From the NCBI RefSeq assembly GCF_963678635.1, contig NC_087070.1, forward strand, positions 44,619,467 through 44,683,466: a stretch of 64,000 nucleotides of DNA. The letters run 5' to 3'. Source of the DNA: Symsagittifera roscoffensis. Its lineage: Eukaryota; Xenacoelomorpha; Acoela; Convolutidae. Shown piece by piece: positions 59,071-64,000 of the stretch. The notes under the pieces are model-generated. The model saw nothing but the letters and a program-made list of their open reading frames with translations. It did no database searches and was not told the origin of the DNA. The translations under genes were made by a program, and so were the position numbers. The number at the start of each line of letters is the position of its first letter. The first letter of the stretch is position 1.

Positions 59071-59263
59071 AAAAACCACAACAAACCCAACATAAAACGT
59101 TGTCACATAACAGGACCCCTCACAAAAACCGCATGAAATCACACTCCCACTCCTGGCCTAACCCACCAGGAAGGACGTCCTGAGCATGCTCTATAGCCGG
59201 CCTAACCCACCGCGCTACATCCACGCTTTGTGACCACACCACTATTTTTAATAAGAGCTACTC
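59071..59263. repeat. GC-richer insert with repeated gcctaacccacc words (possible SINE)
   Basis: About 190 bp of higher GC than its surroundings, absent from element A. The word cctaacccacc occurs twice about 50 bp apart. On the minus strand gtagcgcggtgggttaggcc loosely resembles a pol III A box, but no convincing B box was found. It is repeated at 61263-61455 as part of the tandem amplification. Confidence 0.35.
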
Positions 59264-59913
59264 AAGTGTGAGTAACTCTTCAAAATAACCGAACTAAAAC
59301 AAAAAGCTTTTGTGAAAACAACTAACTAAAATCATTATTAAAAAATATTAAACTAATAAAAGTTTTATAAAATGTAAAATCACATGATGCAATACATAGA
59401 TCAGAATACAACACCAAGGACGAACATCAAAAGACAAAACGACCCCACCACACTCGAGAGAGAATGACCAACTACAATCAATATGCCGCTCACAATCACA
59501 ACTCAAAGGATTTAGAGTACGACTTGACCTCGCAGAAAAGGACTTCATTGAACTAGACCAATGACCACCTCGATGTTCAAGTATACGTACAGATCCGAGT
59601 AACCAGGCATCCCCTCCACGCACAATCTCCACGCCATTCCCAAACTAGACCAGACACAAAAGAAGTTCTCCACGCAGAACAGAAAAACCTGACATAGCCA
59701 ACCATTCTGAAATCAGATTTGAGTTTGTTGCGAAGACTTAGTCGTTGTCACTAGAAGACACAACGTCTTATGTCTCTAACTCCAGCTTCCTGGAACTTCT
59801 TTAACAAAAAGGAAACAGAAGAAATAAGATGTTCGCCAAACACCAACTTCCATCATCCATCCTTCGAATTGCAGAAGAACTATTCTAAAAAAACTCTGTA
59901 AAACCCGGATGGG
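59264..59913 (+). other. 3' untranslated region of element B
   Basis: Aligns with A 41044-41685 (gtgagtaactcttcaaaata, atgaccacctcgatgttcaa, gtatacgtacagatccgagt). No sense ORF. Antisense frames are open for 90-130 codons but differ in extent between A and B. It ends with cccggatggg before the LTR, the position of the plus-strand primer. Confidence 0.65.
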
Positions 59914-60323
59914 TGGAACCTGATCTAAACTACATTTTATGATTGGATAATTTAGATATTTTACCAATGTAAAGTATTTAATATTAACCAATCATGATCC
60001 ATCTAACTAACAACCCACTTATTTGTAAGTGCTGAAGTTACTTGTAATTTCAGCACCAGAGAGATTTGAATTTAACTTAGAAATTAGTTGGACTCTCCCG
60101 AGCACTTCAGCAACCGCAATAAACCAGTATACCCTAGATCTATTGAGCCTAGCAGAGACTAGTTAAACAACCTGAGACTAGATAGTATAAGAGTAAGATT
60201 AGGATCGGTATTAGACTAAGAAGTTGCACGAATCTATCCGGCCGAAAATAAGATAGCGTGACGAGCAGACGGTGTACCCTATCCGAAATTACTCTATGAG
60301 TTAACCACATCGGTCCTAACTCA
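59914..60323 (+). repeat. 3' LTR of element B (410 bp)
   Basis: By eye identical to 42728-43137. Followed by AAGC and then in-frame host sequence. Confidence 0.93.
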
Positions 60324-60910
60324 AAGCTCTTCTATCGCCATCAGAGTATTTTGATCGACTCACTGACTATTCGGGAGAGAAGAAATTAAATTATATTAAT
60401 TCTTTCTATGATATCAATTGCAAAATTAACGTTATCACCCAAATCGGTTTTGGAAAGGGTGATTTGTCGCGGGAGTTTACTAGGTACAAGTATAATAGCA
60501 GATGGGTCTCATTAATTTGTAAAAAGTATGCTTTTTTAATTCATTTTTATATGTAATTAAACTTTTGTATTAAAAGGAAAAAGTGTTTAAATGATACAAT
60601 CACCCAAACGTGGTTTGATCAAAAAACAAATTTATGTATTTTTACCGATTTAGCGGGAGATCGGACAATTTATATAATTTATAAGGGACCCAAGGTATAA
60701 AATTCATTAGGGACCCATATATCATACTTGTACTAACTCAAAGCGGCTTGTTTACTTATCATACCCAGCTGTCAGGCAAACCATATCTACTGAAAATTGG
60801 TCACGAATGGTCACCAGAAATACCATATAACAACCCAGGCGATTTTGTTACTTTTTTGTGGTTCAAAATGAACATCATGTGCCCTGAACAGCCCTGGATT
60901 TGTGAACTGT

Positions 60911-63101
60911 AATCGAATCAATTATAAACACCGATGATAATTTTTGTTAAGTTAACTTGAAAAACAATAAATATATATTTTAGATGATTTTCCATCTTAA
61001 CAACCATCGCATCTTATACTTAATAGAGGCCAATTTATGATACTTTAACGGTACCAATACTTTTACGGTAGATGATTACAATATCACAACAAGCTGCCAG
61101 GCAAACCACATGAACTGAAATTTAGCCGCTACTGGTCTGAAATATATATATAAATATGATGGGGTGGGGTGTTGTCATCCATGGATGACGTGACCATCCA
61201 TTAGGTATAGATCATAGTTGTCACTATGTATTATATGGCAACCAATTGGTACCATGTAAAAGAAAAACCACAACAAACCCAACATAAAACGTTGTCACAT
61301 AACAGGACCCCTCACAAAAACCGCATGAAATCACACTCCCACTCCTGGCCTAACCCACCAGGAAGGACGTCCTGAGCATGCTCTATAGCCGGCCTAACCC
61401 ACCGCGCTACATCCACGCTTTGTGACCACACCACTATTTTTAATAAGAGCTACTCAAGTGTGAGTAACTCTTCAAAATAACCGAACTAAAACAAAAAGCT
61501 TTTGTGAAAACAACTAACTAAAATCATTATTAAAAAATATTAAACTAATAAAAGTTTTATAAAATGTAAAATCACATGATGCAATACATAGATCAGAATA
61601 CAACACCAAGGACGAACATCAAAAGACAAAACGACCCCACCACACTCGAGAGAGAATGACCAACTACAATCAATATGCCGCTCACAATCACAACTCAAAG
61701 GATTTAGAGTACGACTTGACCTCGCAGAAAAGGACTTCATTGAACTAGACCAATGACCACCTCGATGTTCAAGTATACGTACAGATCCGAGTAACCAGGC
61801 ATCCCCTCCACGCACAATCTCCACGCCATTCCCAAACTAGACCAGACACAAAAGAAGTTCTCCACGCAGAACAGAAAAACCTGACATAGCCAACCATTCT
61901 GAAATCAGATTTGAGTTTGTTGCGAAGACTTAGTCGTTGTCACTAGAAGACACAACGTCTTATGTCTCTAACTCCAGCTTCCTGGAACTTCTTTAACAAA
62001 AAGGAAACAGAAGAAATAAGATGTTCGCCAAACACCAACTTCCATCATCCATCCTTCGAATTGCAGAAGAACTATTCTAAAAAAACTCTGTAAAACCCGG
62101 ATGGGTGGAACCTGATCTAAACTACATTTTATGATTGGATAATTTAGATATTTTACCAATGTAAAGTATTTAATATTAACCAATCATGATCCATCTAACT
62201 AACAACCCACTTATTTGTAAGTGCTGAAGTTACTTGTAATTTCAGCACCAGAGAGATTTGAATTTAACTTAGAAATTAGTTGGACTCTCCCGAGCACTTC
62301 AGCAACCGCAATAAACCAGTATACCCTAGATCTATTGAGCCTAGCAGAGACTAGTTAAACAACCTGAGACTAGATAGTATAAGAGTAAGATTAGGATCGG
62401 TATTAGACTAAGAAGTTGCACGAATCTATCCGGCCGAAAATAAGATAGCGTGACGAGCAGACGGTGTACCCTATCCGAAATTACTCTATGAGTTAACCAC
62501 ATCGGTCCTAACTCAAAGCTCTTCTATCGCCATCAGAGTATTTTGATCGACTCACTGACTATTCGGGAGAGAAGAAATTAAATTATATTAATTCTTTCTA
62601 TGATATCAATTGCAAAATTAACGTTATCACCCAAATCGGTTTTGGAAAGGGTGATTTGTCGCGGGAGTTTACTAGGTACAAGTATAATAGCAGATGGGTC
62701 TCATTAATTTGTAAAAAGTATGCTTTTTAATTCATTTTTATATGTAATTAAACTTTTGTATTAAAAGGAAAAAGTGTTTAAATGATACAATCACCCAAAC
62801 GTGGTTTGATCAAAAAACAAATTTATGTATTTTTACCGATTTAGCGGGAGATCGGACAATTTATATAATTTATAAGGGACCCAAGGTATAAAATTCATTA
62901 GGGACCCATATATCATACTTGTACTAACTCAAAGCGGCTTGTTTACTTATCATACCCAGCTGTCAGGCAAACCATATCTACTGAAAATTGGTCACGAATG
63001 GTCACCAGAAATACCATATAACAACCCAGGCGATTTTGTTACTTTTTTGTGGTTCAAAATGAACATTATGTGCCCTGAACAGCCCTGGATTTGTGAACTG
63101 T
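60911..63101 (+). repeat. Tandem unit 2
   Basis: A second copy of 58719-60910. It includes H (60911-61262), the SINE-like insert, the element 3' region, a further LTR (62106-62515) and a second copy of the host gene's 3' exons (62520-62717, then to 63103). Confidence 0.9.
62106..62515 (+). repeat. Extra LTR copy inside tandem unit 2
   Basis: The same 410 bp as the B LTRs, followed by AAGCTCTTC like 60324. It arose by duplication of the element-host junction, not by separate insertion, because both flanks are duplicated too. Confidence 0.9.
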
Positions 63102-63103
63102 AA
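62516..63103 (+). pseudogene. Second copy of the interrupted host gene's 3' exons
   Basis: Repeats 60324-60912: end of exon 1, the short introns, exon 2 and the last exon (62960-63103) with TAA. It is preceded by an LTR instead of the 5' part of the gene. It could only be expressed from the LTR, in which case readthrough would need another start codon. Confidence 0.7.
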
Positions 63104-63453
63104 TCGAATCAATTATAAACACCGATGATAATTTTTGTTAAGTTAACTTGAAAAACAATAAATATATATTTTAGATGATTTTCCATCTTAACAACCATCG
63201 CATCTTATACTTAATAGAGGCCAATTTATGATACTTTAACGGTACCAATACTTTTACGGTAGATGATTACAATATCACAACAAGCTGCCAGGCAAACCAC
63301 ATGAACTGAAATTTAGCCGCTACTGGTCTGAAATATATATATAAATATGATGGGGTGGGGTGTTGTCATCCATGGATGACGTGACCATCCATTAGGTATA
63401 GATCATAGTTGTCACTATGTATTATATGGCAACCAATTGGTACCATGTAAAAG
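63102..63453 (+). repeat. Segment H, third copy, continuing into unique host DNA
   Basis: A 352-bp copy of 58719-59070. Here it continues into ttctaactgtcacc.., which shares a gtcac-atgtatta word with H itself, so this is probably the native place of H. It includes a ctgccaggcaaacc segment that resembles the last host exon (60769 onward). Confidence 0.75.
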
Positions 63454-64000
63454 TTCTAACTGTCACCATGTATTATTTTACACCTATAAGTCCCCATCTA
63501 ATAATACTAACTGTCACTATGTATTAACATTTAACTTAAAGTCCCATGTAGTAACTGAACTACAATGGGCTCTATTTGCAAAGTCACCAAGTAACTAATG
63601 ACACCTTTAAAAATCAGTCTAAAAAATTTACATTCGTCACTGCACTTTGGCTTAATATGAGTTGCACTATCTGCACTCTCTTAACCTTTACTTCCTTGCT
63701 GACAGAAATTTTGGACAAACAAAATAATGAGTACGCAATAATCTATAAATTGGAACGTATATGAAACAACATCAAAAAAATGATAATTAATGAGAACGCA
63801 CATGAGTCAAAAAACGTTTAAAAAGATCATCATTATTGTACACAAAACCAGAAGCATCACCATCAAAGTTTGTACTAAAAATCAAATGTGCAATACAAAT
63901 ACAAAAAGAACTGCACATGGTAGAGTTTGAGTTTTGCATTGGAACTATGTTCTATGACATGATTGAAAATATCGTTTAACCTTTGATAAATGATGCTAAT
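63454..64000. other. Unique host DNA, no gene recognised
   Basis: Short repeats of a taactgtcac-atgtatta word near 63456-63525, then AT-rich sequence. A 62-codon frame at 63576 has no support. Confidence 0.45.

Larger units (their letters stand above)
42728..60323 (+). mobile_element. LTR element copy B: near-intact 17.6-kb complex env-bearing element
   Basis: LTR (42728-43137), PBS, 77-aa ORF, structured leader, basic ORF overlapping gag, gag of 1,092 codons, pol of 1,216 codons, 62-aa two-TM ORF, about 379-codon ORF without AUG, 872-codon Env-like ORF, downstream ORF broken once, then LTR (59914-60323). The order RT-RNase H-integrase places it with Ty3/gypsy-like elements. The LTRs look identical and the 4-bp target duplication is exact, so insertion is recent. 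Relative to A it lacks the protease and the start of the basic ORF. Its 3' region contains foreign sequence (58719-59263) linked to a local tandem amplification, so 17.6 kb is the length in this assembly, not necessarily that of the ancestor. Confidence 0.92.
58719..60910 (+). repeat. Tandem unit 1 (about 2.19 kb): host-like H, element 3' end, LTR, host 3' exons
   Basis: Order: H (58719-59070), element B 3' region (59071-59913), 3' LTR (59914-60323), host sequence (60324-60910). Unit 2 at 60911-63101 repeats it almost perfectly (one T fewer in a T run near 62725, and one C/T difference near 63066). Unit 3 contains only H (63102-63453). Confidence 0.9.
42258..60912 (+). pseudogene. Host gene interrupted by element B (unknown function)
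   Basis: An ATG-led frame (42258-42727) runs into the LTR of B. Resuming after B and its target duplication at 60328, the frame continues exactly to a donor at 60526. A 51-bp intron (60526-60576), exon 60577-60694, a 74-bp intron with TACTAAC branch word (60695-60768) and exon 60769-60912 with TAA complete it. Phases agree throughout. The product would be about 310 residues, with a possible hydrophobic N-terminal segment (FLLFSFCMSF), a Gly/Cys motif (GGKDGCCGG) and aromatic-rich C-terminal parts. I recognise no family. 42258 may not be the true first exon. With B in place the allele should be null, unless the second copy of its 3' end is used. Confidence 0.7.

Noticed and set aside
59348-59632. 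Antisense ORF in the 3' region of element B (and 41237-41629 in A, 61540-61824 in the tandem copy)
   Set aside because: The frame is open on the minus strand in both elements, but its length and ends differ, and the B copies have stops where A is open. No domain and no start context. It is noted only as a possible antisense transcript region.
62106-62515. An independent solo LTR insertion
   Set aside because: Its flanks on both sides duplicate those of the 3' LTR of B, so it came with the tandem duplication.
63576-63764. 62-aa ORF at the right end
   Set aside because: Short, with no conserved partner and no coding signature.

Overview
The window reads as nuclear DNA of an AT-rich invertebrate animal. 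It has spliceosomal GT-AG introns, a cys-loop receptor gene split by them, a LINE, a roughly 115-bp satellite and two very large env-bearing Ty3/gypsy-like LTR elements. The phylum cannot be fixed by reading alone. Introns of 51 and 74 bp in one gene, beside introns of about 0.4-1.4 kb in another, recall larvacean tunicates, but that is only a guess.

Layout. 1-6.3 kb is mostly anonymous AT-rich DNA with one copy of a dispersed repeat, here called R1, and a fragment of unknown origin next to the first exon. 6.3-9.55 kb holds the last four exons of a cys-loop ligand-gated channel (TM1 to TM4) on the + strand; no ligand-binding-domain exon is recognisable upstream. 10.45-12.23 kb is a degenerate tandem satellite. 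12.4-19.0 kb is a graveyard of R1 copies in both orientations around a 5'-truncated, frameshifted LINE (15.28-16.88 kb).

The rest is dominated by two same-strand copies of one unusual LTR element. Copy A (19057-42072, about 23.0 kb, target duplication CAAT) is old and broken, and carries an internal 4.7-kb tandem duplication of its pol block and a 0.95-kb duplication near its 3' end. Copy B (42728-60323, 17.6 kb, target duplication AAGC) has 410-bp LTRs that look identical by eye, and intact long ORFs. The shared architecture is LTR, PBS, a 77-aa leader ORF, a hairpin-rich leader, a basic ORF, a very large Gag, protease (present only in A), RT-RNase H-integrase, a conserved 3' splice site, a 62-aa two-TM ORF, an ORF of about 379 codons with no AUG, an 872-aa Env-like glycoprotein and a further ORF of about 600 codons, then LTR. 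This exceeds a standard gag-pol-env plan and is the best candidate for an undescribed system. B keeps gag, pol and env but has lost its protease, so if it moved recently it probably needed help in trans or lost the protease after insertion.

Copy B sits inside a host ORF. If B and one target duplication are removed, the frame continues exactly and runs through two short introns to a stop at 60912. The 3' end of B plus this flank was then tandemly amplified: a unit of about 2.19 kb occurs twice, followed by a partial third. The result is an extra solo-like LTR at 62106-62515 and a second copy of the gene's 3' end.
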